Below, piece by piece: positions 18,526 to 27,012 of a DNA stretch of 64,000 bases. The notes beneath the pieces are model-generated. The model saw only the letters and a program-made list of their open reading frames with translations. It did no database searches and had not been told where the DNA came from. This DNA is from Emticicia sp. CRIBPO (GTDB taxonomy: Bacteria > Bacteroidota > Bacteroidia > Cytophagales > Spirosomataceae): NCBI RefSeq assembly GCF_009905725.1, contig NZ_JAAAKV010000005.1, forward strand, positions 1 through 64,000. The letters run 5' to 3'. The position numbers and the translations under genes were made by a program. Each line of letters opens with the position of its first letter. Position 1 is the first letter of the stretch.

Positions 18526-18533
18526 TATTTTTG
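18526..18533 (+). promoter_or_regulatory. gldJ promoter -7 element
   Basis: Exact TATTTTTG, 35 bases before the gldJ ATG, in a 57-base gap after mfd. A TTG at 18507-18509 could be the -33 box, but its 16-base spacer is shorter than the usual 19-20. Confidence 0.5.
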
Positions 18534-18567
18534 TGGTTTAAAGCGATTAACAAAATAAAACGATAAG

Positions 18568-19836
18568 ATGAAGAGACTAGTTTTAGGTGCTTCCATGGTA
18601 GCAATGTCTTTTTTAGTTTTTTCTTCCTGTAAGAGTGGAAAAAAGAACAGCCTTAATCCGGGCAGCAAAAGTGGGACAACGGGAGTTGCCTACGCCAAAA
18701 AAGGGAAAGAAGGGTTTCAGGTAGCTCAATTCAGCGGTCAGCCGGCAGGACCCAACATGGTGTTTATTGAAGGTGGTCGTTTTACAATGGGTACTTTGGA
18801 AGAAGATGTTACTTTCTCCCGCGATAACCTTGAGAGAACAGTAACTGTAGCCTCTTTTTACATGGATGAAAGAGAAATTGCGAATATTGACTGGCTTGAA
18901 TATCTATATGCCGTACAGGCAGACTCAACCCGTGAGTTTGTAGAATCAGCACTTCCTGATACTACCGTCTGGGCCAACCCGATGTCATTTAATGATCAGT
19001 ACGTTGATCAGTACTTGAGATACCCTGGTTTCAGGATGTATCCTGTAGTTGGGGTTTCGTGGGTACAGGCTGTTGACTATTGTAAGTGGCGTTCTGCTAC
19101 GGTAAACAATGCCATGGCTGCCAAATTTGGCGGAAGTGATAAAGGCGGTAAGAAATTATTCTCTTTCGGCAAAAAGAACAAAGGTGAGGCTCCTGCAGCT
19201 GAAACTCCGAAAGCCTCCGGCGGAAGAGTTGCGATTGAAACCGGTATTGTATTGCCCGATTTCAGACTTCCGACAGAAGCTGAATGGGAATATGCAGCCA
19301 AAGGTATGATCGGCACCCAGTACGTAGATGAAAACCAGGCCAATCAAAGGGTGTACCCATGGGATGGTTCATCCATGAGAAAATCTAAAGGAAAGTCAAA
19401 AGGAACCATGTTGGCTAACTTCAAAAGAGGTAGAGGAGACTACGCTGGTATCGCCGGAAGACAAAACGACAAAAACATCATTACTGCTGAGGTTTACGAT
19501 TTCCCTGCCAATGACTTCGGTCTTTATCAGATGGCCGGAAACGTTAACGAATGGGTATATGACCTTTATCGTCCGAACTCATACCAGGACTTCAACGATC
19601 TTAACCCGATCCGTAGAAATGATTACCAGGATGAGGCCAATCTTTATGACAAAGAAAACTTCAACTCATTGATCGACAATAAATTGAGAGTTTACAAAGG
19701 TGGTTCATGGAATGATGTAGCTTACTGGCTGTCTCCGGGAACACGTAGATATCTTGATCAGGACTCATCAACAGCCACTATCGGTTTCAGATGTGCGATG
19801 ATCTCGGTAGGTCCTAAAGGCAAAAGAAAGCTGTAA
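18568..19836 (+). CDS. gldJ: gliding motility/type IX secretion lipoprotein GldJ
   Basis: 422 residues with a lipoprotein signal (FLVFSSC, Cys21). The rest is a formylglycine-generating-enzyme (SUMF1)-like fold: MVFIEGGRFTMGTLEEDV, VTVASFYMDEREIANIDW, YPVVGVSWVQAVDYCKWR, LPDFRLPTEAEWEYAAKG, GLYQMAGNVNEWVYD and VYKGGSWNDVAYW. The preceding GFQVAQFSGQPAGPNMVF and the ALPDTTVW segment point to GldJ rather than GldK. GldJ is an outer-membrane lipoprotein needed for stable GldK and for type IX secretion and gliding. A Lys/Gly-rich insert (about residues 190-220) interrupts the domain. No other gld or por gene is in the window. Confidence 0.85.
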   Translation: MKRLVLGASMVAMSFLVFSSCKSGKKNSLNPGSKSGTTGVAYAKKGKEGFQVAQFSGQPAGPNMVFIEGGRFTMGTLEEDVTFSRDNLERTVTVASFYMDEREIANIDWLEYLYAVQADSTREFVESALPDTTVWANPMSFNDQYVDQYLRYPGFRMYPVVGVSWVQAVDYCKWRSATVNNAMAAKFGGSDKGGKKLFSFGKKNKGEAPAAETPKASGGRVAIETGIVLPDFRLPTEAEWEYAAKGMIGTQYVDENQANQRVYPWDGSSMRKSKGKSKGTMLANFKRGRGDYAGIAGRQNDKNIITAEVYDFPANDFGLYQMAGNVNEWVYDLYRPNSYQDFNDLNPIRRNDYQDEANLYDKENFNSLIDNKLRVYKGGSWNDVAYWLSPGTRRYLDQDSSTATIGFRCAMISVGPKGKRKL

Positions 19837-19857
19837 AAAGTTCTTAAAAATAATGAT

Positions 19858-19891
19858 AATAGCCTCTGTATTTCAATATGCAGAGGCTATT
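19858..19891. terminator. hairpin terminator between gldJ and comF
   Basis: 11-base arms AATAGCCTCTG (19858-19868) and CAGAGGCTATT (19881-19891) flank a 12-base loop. It serves gldJ on the plus strand. Its right arm lies inside the last codons of the convergent comF. Confidence 0.75.
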
Positions 19892-20565
19892 GTTATAATA
19901 TAGATTTCTGAACATCCGCTTTCCAGCAATGCTGCTCCTGCCACTTCAAGCGTTGCTCCGGTGGTCAGAACGTCGTCTACAAGGGCGATCCTCTTTCCTT
20001 CTACCTTGGATCTGTCATTGACTGTAAAAACGCCCTCAATGTTCTTAAAACGCCCGAAACGGCTTGATCTGCGGGTCTGCGACTCCGTGAAAGTATTCCG
20101 TTTCAGAATTTCTGTATCAAGCGGTATCTTCAGGGCCTCTGACAGTCCTTTGGCAAGATGATTAGCCTGGTTGTAGCCCCTTATTCTTTCCTTCTCCTTG
20201 TGTAAAGGAACGCCCGTTATAAGGTCAATCCTGTGCTCCAGTTCAAGTGCTTTCAACTCGGTTCCATACCAAAAACCCATATATTCGGCTAATTCAGGCT
20301 TGTTTTTGTACTTTAATGCATGAAGAAGCTTTTGAACTTTACCTTTTTTGGTAAACTTTAAAAATGAATACGTATTTTTAACATTTAATTTGCCCCAAAA
20401 CTTTCTCTCTATCAAATCTGTTGGTAAAATGTGAGAATCCGTTTTGGGAAGGGTGTAGAGGCAATTAACACATAGATGTTTTTCAGAAGCATTCAGCACT
20501 GTTTCACATGAAACACATGTTCTGGGATATATGATGTTAAGCAGGTGGTGGAAAAGTTTTTTCAT
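19873..20565 (-). CDS. comF: ComF-family phosphoribosyltransferase-like protein
   Basis: 230 residues. An N-terminal zinc ribbon (CVSCETVLNASEKHLCVNC, four Cys) is followed by a type I PRTase fold, with KEKERIRGYNQANHLAKGLS and the PRPP loop RIALVDDVLTTGATL. ComF supports DNA uptake in competent bacteria, possibly working with PriA; many carriers are not known to be competent. It is divergent from the 119-residue gene with only an 18-base gap. Its ribbon codons contain a 16-bp palindrome one base off parS. Confidence 0.92.
   Translation of the reverse strand: MKKLFHHLLNIIYPRTCVSCETVLNASEKHLCVNCLYTLPKTDSHILPTDLIERKFWGKLNVKNTYSFLKFTKKGKVQKLLHALKYKNKPELAEYMGFWYGTELKALELEHRIDLITGVPLHKEKERIRGYNQANHLAKGLSEALKIPLDTEILKRNTFTESQTRRSSRFGRFKNIEGVFTVNDRSKVEGKRIALVDDVLTTGATLEVAGAALLESGCSEIYIITIASAY
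20500..20515. other. near-perfect parS-like palindrome inside comF
   Basis: TGTTTCACATGAAACA differs from the canonical parS 16-mer by one base (G to A at position 9). It lies about 4.5 kb from the two perfect sites. It is also constrained as Cys-Glu-Thr codons of the comF zinc ribbon, so it could be coincidental. Confidence 0.4.
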
Positions 20566-20583
20566 GTGTGAAAATTACGTAAA

Positions 20584-20943
20584 ATGACAGAAGAAATCAA
20601 AGAAATACAGGAGAATTGGGATAATCTGACACGGTTTCTGAAGCAAAACCTGGGTAAAAAACCTGCCGATTTAAAAGGCGTTTTGTTTCTGATAGGGGTA
20701 CAGGAACTCGGGAAAGGCAATCTCCATTTTTCAAAAGAAGAAAAACAGGATTTAATACATATAGCGGTTTGCAAGGTTTTAAGTTATGACGGATACTATG
20801 AGCTTGACGGCCATGATCAGGATGGCTGGCCTCACTGGAAACTTGTCAGGCAATTGCCGGCGTTTGATTTATTCTCACAGGAGAATCTACTCAAACATTA
20901 TGTGATTCAATATTTCCGGAACGAGATTGGTTTACATATCTGA
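20584..20943 (+). CDS. conserved hypothetical protein (119 aa)
   Basis: A soluble, mainly helical protein without signal or membrane segment. The centre has GVLFLIGVQELGKGNLHFSK and the C-terminal half has DGHDQDGWPHWKLVRQLP, an aromatic motif that looks conserved. I do not recognise a functional family. It is followed after 5 bases by xth, so the two are probably co-transcribed from the short gap shared with comF. Good coding character and the tight context support it as a real gene. Confidence 0.75.
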   Translation: MTEEIKEIQENWDNLTRFLKQNLGKKPADLKGVLFLIGVQELGKGNLHFSKEEKQDLIHIAVCKVLSYDGYYELDGHDQDGWPHWKLVRQLPAFDLFSQENLLKHYVIQYFRNEIGLHI

Positions 20944-20948
20944 TATAA

Positions 20949-21716
20949 ATGAAAATAGTTAGTTTTAACGTTAACGGAATCCGTTCGGCCCTCAGCAAAG
21001 GCCTTAAAGACTGGTTTATTGAGCAAAACCCTGATATCCTCTGTCTTCAGGAAATAAAGCTCTCAGAGACAGAATTAGTAGAGCCGATCTTCCTTGAATT
21101 AGGGTACCATTGTTACTGGTATCCGGCCCAGAAAAAAGGTTACAGTGGCGTGGCTATCATCAGCCGTACCGCCCCAGACAATATCACCTTTGGCATGAAT
21201 ATTGAAAAATATGACAATGAAGGTCGGGTAATAGTTGCTGATTATCAACACTTTAGCTTATTATGTGCCTATTTCCCGTCCGGAACAACCGGCGATGAGA
21301 GACAAAGCGTAAAAATGAGCTTTTTAGATGACATCTACACTTTCATAGATCAGAAAATAAAGTCGGGAACAGGGAATCTGATTATTTGCGGGGACGTTAA
21401 TATCTGTCACACTGAAATAGATATTCATAACCCCAAGTCAAACGCAAAAACTTCAGGGTTTCTCCCGGAAGAAAGAGCGTGGGTAACAAAATTCCTGGAT
21501 ACGGGAATGATTGACACTTTCCGGCATTTTAACAGTGATCCGCACAATTATACCTGGTGGTCATACAGGGCAGGGGCAAGGCCCAAGAATCTGGGATGGC
21601 GTATCGATTATTTTTTCAGTACAGGACAAATGATTGATTTACTGATGGATGCAAAAATTCATGCGGATGTATTTATGTCTGATCACTGTCCTATTTCGTT
21701 AGAATTAAAGATTTAA
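20949..21716 (+). CDS. xth: exodeoxyribonuclease III / AP endonuclease
   Basis: 255 residues, standard length. It incises abasic sites and degrades 3' ends in base-excision repair. The EEP-nuclease motifs are all visible: MKIVSFNVNGIRSAL (metal Asn), ILCLQEIKL (metal Glu), GYSGVAIISR, NLIICGDVNICHTEIDIHNP (catalytic Asp and Asn), LGWRIDYFF and MSDHCPISLEL (catalytic Asp-His). It is tightly spaced after the hypothetical gene and 11 bases before the DUF4175 gene. Confidence 0.95.
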   Translation: MKIVSFNVNGIRSALSKGLKDWFIEQNPDILCLQEIKLSETELVEPIFLELGYHCYWYPAQKKGYSGVAIISRTAPDNITFGMNIEKYDNEGRVIVADYQHFSLLCAYFPSGTTGDERQSVKMSFLDDIYTFIDQKIKSGTGNLIICGDVNICHTEIDIHNPKSNAKTSGFLPEERAWVTKFLDTGMIDTFRHFNSDPHNYTWWSYRAGARPKNLGWRIDYFFSTGQMIDLLMDAKIHADVFMSDHCPISLELKI

Positions 21717-21727
21717 ATATTACTATT

Positions 21728-24700
21728 ATGAAAAAGGATACAGGCTTGAGTCAGTTGTTTTCAAAGATTGAAGAATATAAGAAAAAGTACTATACGAACC
21801 TGTTATTTAAAGGTTTACTGATCGGTTTTGCCCTCATACTTTCTGTATTCATATTCATCAACTTCCTGGAATTTTTTGGCCGTTTTGGTTCAGTTTTCAG
21901 AGCCACCCTGCTTTTTAGTTTCCTGGCCGTCGCCCTGTATACTTTCTTCTATCTGATCATACGCCCTGTTTTTTATCTTTTCAAAATAGGGGAGCCCCTG
22001 ACCGACCAAAAAGCCGCAGAGCAAATCGGTAAGTTTTTCCCTGAGGTGAAGGACAAACTATTGAATACTTTACAACTGATGTCTTCCATCAGTTCTTCCG
22101 AAAGTCAATTGCTCGAGGCCAGTATCAATCAAAAGACCTCTGATCTGAAATTAATCCGTTTTGCAGACGCCGTAAATCTCAATGAAAATAAAAAATACTT
22201 AAAATTCATCATACCACCCATCCTCGGCATCCTTCTTATCTCTGCTATTTCTCCTTCGTTTTTTACCAAGAGTACAGAGAGGATCGTATATTTTAAGAAA
22301 GATTTTGCAGAAGATGCTCCATTCCGATTCAAAATAACCAATAAGGATCTGCAGGCTGTAAAAAATGAAGATTTTAATCTTCACCTGAAATTGATCGGTG
22401 ACGCCCTTCCTGAAGACGTTTTCCTCGTTTATAATGGTCGCAAATTCAAAATGGATTCGAAAGATGCCCGGAATTACGACTTTACTTTTTCAAAGGTTCA
22501 GGACGAAATAGAGTTTCATTTCCTGGCTTCCGGTTTTAAATCCAATTCTTTCGACCTGGATATGGTTTCAAGACCAAATCTTTTATCATTTAATGTAAAA
22601 CTTAAATACCCTGCCTACCTGAATAAATCGTCTGAAACCTATGATAACGTAGGTAATCTTATCGTTCCTGAAGGGACTTTAGTAGAGTGGGATTTTAAAA
22701 CAGCAGATGCAGATTCTCTTAACCTTGTCTTCGACGACGTCCATAAAGCCAGGGTAAGCAAAAGCATCCTCTTCGGAGACTTCTCTTTTCAAAAGAAAAT
22801 GGTGAATTCGACGAATTATCAGATCAATCTGAAAAATAGTTTCTCATCTAACAACGAGAATATTTCCTATTATATCAATGTTATTCCTGATAAATATCCG
22901 CAGATACAACTTGAACAATTAAAAGATACAGCCCTTTATTCTTATATCGTATTAGGAGGAAATATTACAGATGACTACGGCCTTTCCGATTTTAAGCTTT
23001 TTTACAGAAAGAAAAAAGAAGGAGTTGGTGAAAATGCAGATGCCTATGCTTCTATCGATATTCCTTTTAATAAAAACTCTCTCTCCCAGACGTTCATTTA
23101 CCAGATGGGATTAGAGAAATTTCAACTGGACAAAAACGACAAGCTCGAATATTACTTACAGCTGTGGGACAATGACGGTGTCAATGGTCGTAAAACAACT
23201 AAAACTTCTGTACTTACCTTCTCTATGCCATCAAACAAGGAGTTTGACAAAGAAGTAGAGAAGCAGGTTAACCAGGCCGAAGACAAATTGGAAGACGTTT
23301 TAAAGAAATCTAAAGAGCTAAAGAAGTCTGTAGAAAACCTGGATAAGACCCTTAAGAGCAAAAAAGAAATAGACTTTCAGGAAAAAAAGCAAGTCAACGA
23401 CCTGCTGGAAAAGAAAGAAGAGCTTCTTAAAGAGCTCAAAGAGCTCCAACAACAGTTCCAGAATTTACAGGAAAAACAAAATCGCTTCAATAAACAGAGC
23501 CCTGAACTGCAGCAAAAAATGGATCAGCTTCAAAATTTATTGAATGAACTGATGAAAAATGAAGATACGAAGGTGTATGAAGAGCTGAAAAAGTTGCTGG
23601 AAGAACAGCAAAACGAGAAAGCCATCGAGAAATTAGACAAGCTGAAAAACAGTGACAGGAACCTGGACAAGGATATTGACAGGACATTAAAGCTGTTTAA
23701 GAATCTGCAGCTTAAACAAAAGGTAGAAGAGACGGCCAAAGAGCTTGAAAAACTGGCCGAAAAACAAGAGAATTTAGCCGAGAAAACAGAGTCTGAAAAA
23801 GATCCCGGCAAGTCTGAGGAGCTGCAAAAAGAGCAGGAAAAGATTTCCAAGGAATTTGATGAGAAAAAGGAGAAGCTCAAAGAAATAGAAAAGATGAGCA
23901 AAGAGCTGAAAAAAGACGTTGATACCAAAAAAGAAAGCCAGCAGTCTGTCAGCGAAAACCAGAAGAATGCCGAAAAGCAATTGGATAATAAAGACAATAA
24001 AGAGTCTTCCAAGTCACAGAAAAAAGCAGCCAAGACTATGAAAGCGATGGCTGCTGAGATGGCCCAGTCTATGCAAAGTGCAGAAATGAAACAGCTGGAC
24101 ATTGACATTGATGCCCTCAGGGATATCCTTGAGAACCTTGTTAAACTCTCTTTCGAGCAGGAAAAACTGATGAAAGAATTCAGATCTATTTCATTAGTAG
24201 ACCCCCGGTTTGTTAAATACTCCCAGGAGCAGTTAAAACTTTCCGATGATGCCAAGGTTATTGAAGATAGTCTGTACTCACTCGCCAAAAGGGTTCTTCA
24301 AATCGAGTCCTTTATTACAAAGGAAGTTACCGACATGAAGAATAACATGGACGAATCCATTCAATTTATCCGTGACAGAAAGCTCAATCAGGCATCTGCC
24401 AAGCAACAGTTTTCTATGACATCTATGAATAACCTGGCCCTTATGCTCAGTGATACCTTCAAACAAATGCAGCAAATGATGAGCATGCCTTCTTCCGGAA
24501 AAGGAAATAAGAAAGGAAATACACCTATGCCAGGCATGGAAGGGATGGGAGAGAAGCAAGGGGAACTTAATAAAAGAATGGAAGGTTTAGGTAAATCAGG
24601 GGAGAGTGGGCGACAATTATCCGAAGAACTGGCTAATCTTGCCAATGAACAAGCCAAGCTCAGAAAGCAAATTCAGAAAATGCAGGAGGAACTTAACGGT

Positions 24701-25045
24701 ACAGAGCTGGGCAAAAAGATAGGAGGGCAGCTTAATGATCTGAAGAAACAGATGGATGAGAGTGAGAACGACCTTGTCAATAAAAGAATAACACCAACAT
24801 TGATCAAGCGTCAAAAGGATATACAGACCAGGTTGCTTGAAGCTGAAAAAGCCATTAAAGAACAAGAGTTAGACCCTAAGCGTAAGTCAGCGACGGCTAC
24901 TACCTTTAACCGTACGAGCCCACCTGATCTGGAGAAATTTACAAAGGAGAAGCAAAAACAATTAGAATTGATACGTACTACTCCTCCAAACTACACACCT
25001 TTTTATAAGAAACAGACTGATAATTATTTCAAAAGAATTAAATAA
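21728..25045 (+). CDS. DUF4175-family membrane protein with long coiled coil
   Basis: 1105 residues. Two TM helices lie near residues 28-80 and one near 155-175. A beta-rich region follows to about 500, and then a very long Lys/Glu/Gln-rich coiled coil (about 515-800) with a later one around 955-1060, separated by Met/Gly/Pro-rich linkers (MQQMMSMPSSGKGNKKG). DUF4175 proteins are large envelope proteins of Bacteroidetes and some Proteobacteria without a proven function. The coil implies scaffolding or bridging across the periplasm or cytoplasm. It lies directly before the two parS sites. Confidence 0.88.
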   Translation: MKKDTGLSQLFSKIEEYKKKYYTNLLFKGLLIGFALILSVFIFINFLEFFGRFGSVFRATLLFSFLAVALYTFFYLIIRPVFYLFKIGEPLTDQKAAEQIGKFFPEVKDKLLNTLQLMSSISSSESQLLEASINQKTSDLKLIRFADAVNLNENKKYLKFIIPPILGILLISAISPSFFTKSTERIVYFKKDFAEDAPFRFKITNKDLQAVKNEDFNLHLKLIGDALPEDVFLVYNGRKFKMDSKDARNYDFTFSKVQDEIEFHFLASGFKSNSFDLDMVSRPNLLSFNVKLKYPAYLNKSSETYDNVGNLIVPEGTLVEWDFKTADADSLNLVFDDVHKARVSKSILFGDFSFQKKMVNSTNYQINLKNSFSSNNENISYYINVIPDKYPQIQLEQLKDTALYSYIVLGGNITDDYGLSDFKLFYRKKKEGVGENADAYASIDIPFNKNSLSQTFIYQMGLEKFQLDKNDKLEYYLQLWDNDGVNGRKTTKTSVLTFSMPSNKEFDKEVEKQVNQAEDKLEDVLKKSKELKKSVENLDKTLKSKKEIDFQEKKQVNDLLEKKEELLKELKELQQQFQNLQEKQNRFNKQSPELQQKMDQLQNLLNELMKNEDTKVYEELKKLLEEQQNEKAIEKLDKLKNSDRNLDKDIDRTLKLFKNLQLKQKVEETAKELEKLAEKQENLAEKTESEKDPGKSEELQKEQEKISKEFDEKKEKLKEIEKMSKELKKDVDTKKESQQSVSENQKNAEKQLDNKDNKESSKSQKKAAKTMKAMAAEMAQSMQSAEMKQLDIDIDALRDILENLVKLSFEQEKLMKEFRSISLVDPRFVKYSQEQLKLSDDAKVIEDSLYSLAKRVLQIESFITKEVTDMKNNMDESIQFIRDRKLNQASAKQQFSMTSMNNLALMLSDTFKQMQQMMSMPSSGKGNKKGNTPMPGMEGMGEKQGELNKRMEGLGKSGESGRQLSEELANLANEQAKLRKQIQKMQEELNGTELGKKIGGQLNDLKKQMDESENDLVNKRITPTLIKRQKDIQTRLLEAEKAIKEQELDPKRKSATATTFNRTSPPDLEKFTKEKQKQLELIRTTPPNYTPFYKKQTDNYFKRIK

Positions 25046-25050
25046 AAATA

Positions 25051-25066
25051 TGTTTCACGTGAAACA
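25051..25066. promoter_or_regulatory. parS centromere site 1
   Basis: Perfect palindrome TGTTTCACGTGAAACA, the canonical ParB/Spo0J-binding parS sequence. It lies 5 bases after the DUF4175 stop, and a second identical copy begins 65 bases further on. parS sites cluster near chromosomal origins. No parA or parB gene is in the window. Confidence 0.92.
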
Positions 25067-25115
25067 CTACCCTCATTTCTTAGTGAAATATGAGGATGGT
25101 TAAGAATCAAAACAA

Positions 25116-25131
25116 TGTTTCACGTGAAACA
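25116..25131. promoter_or_regulatory. parS centromere site 2
   Basis: A second perfect TGTTTCACGTGAAACA. The ATG at 25115 just before it opens a frame encoding MFHVKH, which would extend mnmG by 11 residues. This extension is an artefact of the parS sequence and not the likely start. A bulged hairpin (CCTCAT…ATGAGG) lies between the two parS copies. Confidence 0.92.
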
Positions 25132-25147
25132 TAATAGGATAGAAAGC

Positions 25148-27010
25148 ATGTTTGAAGAATACGATGTTATTGTTGTTGGAGCCGGTCATGCCGGATGTGA
25201 AGCTGCTCATGCTGCTGCAAGTATGGGATCAAAGACCTTATTGGTCACTATGAACCTACAAAACATTGCTCAGATGTCTTGCAACCCTGCCATGGGTGGT
25301 GTAGCCAAAGGGCAAATAGTCAGAGAAATCGATGCTATAGGAGGGATGTCTGGTATCATCAGTGACCACACTATGTTACAGTTCAGAATGCTGAACAGAT
25401 CAAAAGGCCCGGCCATGTGGTCACCCAGATGTCAAAGCGACAGGATGGAATTCGCATTACTATGGAGAGACACCCTGGAGAAAAATCTGAACGTAGACTT
25501 CTGGCAGGAAATGGCAGTAGGTTTATTGGTAAAAGATAACCGGGTAACAGGTATTAAAACAGCCCTTGGTCTGGAGATCAAAGCCAAATCAGTAGTGCTG
25601 ACCAATGGTACATTTTTGAATGGTGTGATTCATATTGGTGAAAAACATTATGGTGGTGGAAGAACTGGGGAGTCAGCAGCCTACGGAATAACTGAGCAAC
25701 TGGTTCAATTAGGATTTGAATCAGGAAGGATGAAGACAGGCACTCCACCAAGAGTAGACAGCAGAAGTATTAATTACGCCGCCATGGAAGAACAGAAAGG
25801 AGATGAAGATCCTGAGAAATTCTCCTATACCGACACTCCTCATTTAAAAGAACAACACAGCTGCTGGATATCATATACCAATGAAAAAGTCCATGATGAA
25901 TTGCGAAAAGGATTCGACAGATCACCTATGTTCAATGGACGTATCCAGGGTCTTGGTCCAAGATACTGCCCATCTGTAGAAGACAAGATCAACAGGTTTG
26001 CTGAAAAGAACAGCCATCAGATCTTCCTTGAACCTGAAGGTAGGTCAACCGTCGAGATGTACGTGAATGGATTCTCTACTTCCCTGCCGGAAGATATTCA
26101 ATACAATGCTATCAGAAAAATACCTGGCTTTGAGAATGTGAAAATGTTCCGTCCCGGCTACGCAATAGAATATGACTATTTCCCACCTACCCAATTGAAA
26201 CTAAGTTTAGAGACTCAGCTTATAGACAATCTATACTTTGCAGGTCAGATCAATGGCACCACGGGATATGAGGAAGCAGCGGCCCAAGGTTTGATGGCAG
26301 GTATTAATGCTCACCTGAAAGTGCATGAACAAGATCAGTTTATCCTGAAAAGGGATGAAGCCTATATTGCCGTACTTATCGATGACCTTGTCAACAAGGG
26401 TACGGAAGAGCCTTACAGAATGTTTACATCTAGAGCAGAGTTCAGAACATTACTCAGGCAAGACAACGCAGATATAAGACTAAGTGAAAAGGCCAATAAA
26501 ATTAATCTTGCTGATGATGCGAGAGTACAAAGGGTAAAACAGAAAGTAGCAGGTTCGGACGAAATATATACTGAACTGCAGAAAATAAAAGTTGATCCTT
26601 CAGATATCAACGGATTTCTGGAGTCAAAAAATTCAGCTACCATCAGAGAACGGGCAACCTTGTTTAATCTTCTTAAAAGACCTGAAATCAATATCCAGGA
26701 CCTAATAGGCGTCAATAAAAATTTAGAAACTTTAACAGCCAAGTACGACCGGGAAATAACAGAACAGGCAGAGATCAGCGTTAAGTATGAAAGATATATT
26801 GAGAAAGAGTTAGCTATGGCGGAGAAAGTCAACAAACTGGAAAACCTGAATATAAACGCTGAGTTTGATTACGAAAAACTCACTTCTATTTCTATTGAGG
26901 CCAGACAGAAATTAAAGAAAATAAAACCGCAGACTTTAGGACAAGCTTCACGCATTAGTGGGGTTTCTCCGGCTGATATATCAGTCTTAATGATACACCT
27001 AGGCAGATAA
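25148..27010 (+). CDS. mnmG: tRNA uridine-5-carboxymethylaminomethyl modification enzyme, FAD subunit
   Basis: 620 residues from the ATG at 25148, chosen because family members begin [14 protein letters not shown] and the longer start lies in parS. With MnmE it installs the cmnm5 group on wobble U34 of certain tRNAs, using FAD, NADH, methylene-THF and glycine. Motifs: [14 protein letters not shown] (FAD), [76 protein letters not shown]. mnmG (gidA) is classically near oriC with parS, as here. mnmE is not in the window; MnmD for the later step is at 61.9 kb. Confidence 0.97.
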   Translation: MFEEYDVIVVGAGHAGCEAAHAAASMGSKTLLVTMNLQNIAQMSCNPAMGGVAKGQIVREIDAIGGMSGIISDHTMLQFRMLNRSKGPAMWSPRCQSDRMEFALLWRDTLEKNLNVDFWQEMAVGLLVKDNRVTGIKTALGLEIKAKSVVLTNGTFLNGVIHIGEKHYGGGRTGESAAYGITEQLVQLGFESGRMKTGTPPRVDSRSINYAAMEEQKGDEDPEKFSYTDTPHLKEQHSCWISYTNEKVHDELRKGFDRSPMFNGRIQGLGPRYCPSVEDKINRFAEKNSHQIFLEPEGRSTVEMYVNGFSTSLPEDIQYNAIRKIPGFENVKMFRPGYAIEYDYFPPTQLKLSLETQLIDNLYFAGQINGTTGYEEAAAQGLMAGINAHLKVHEQDQFILKRDEAYIAVLIDDLVNKGTEEPYRMFTSRAEFRTLLRQDNADIRLSEKANKINLADDARVQRVKQKVAGSDEIYTELQKIKVDPSDINGFLESKNSATIRERATLFNLLKRPEINIQDLIGVNKNLETLTAKYDREITEQAEISVKYERYIEKELAMAEKVNKLENLNINAEFDYEKLTSISIEARQKLKKIKPQTLGQASRISGVSPADISVLMIHLGR

Positions 27011-27012
27011 TA

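Noticed and set aside
18568-19836. Alternative naming as GldK or a sulfatase-modifying enzyme
   Set aside because: The lipoprotein signal, GFQV…GPNMVFIEGG start and ALPDTTVW segment favour GldJ; no sulfatase gene is nearby.
23530-24288. 252-residue Ser/Phe-rich open frame on the minus strand
   Set aside because: It is the antisense shadow of the Lys/Glu/Gln-rich DUF4175 coiled coil; its composition mirrors those codons and no domain is visible.
25115-25147. Longer mnmG start giving MFHVKH…
   Set aside because: The codons are the parS palindrome; family members start [14 protein letters not shown], which fits the ATG at 25148.
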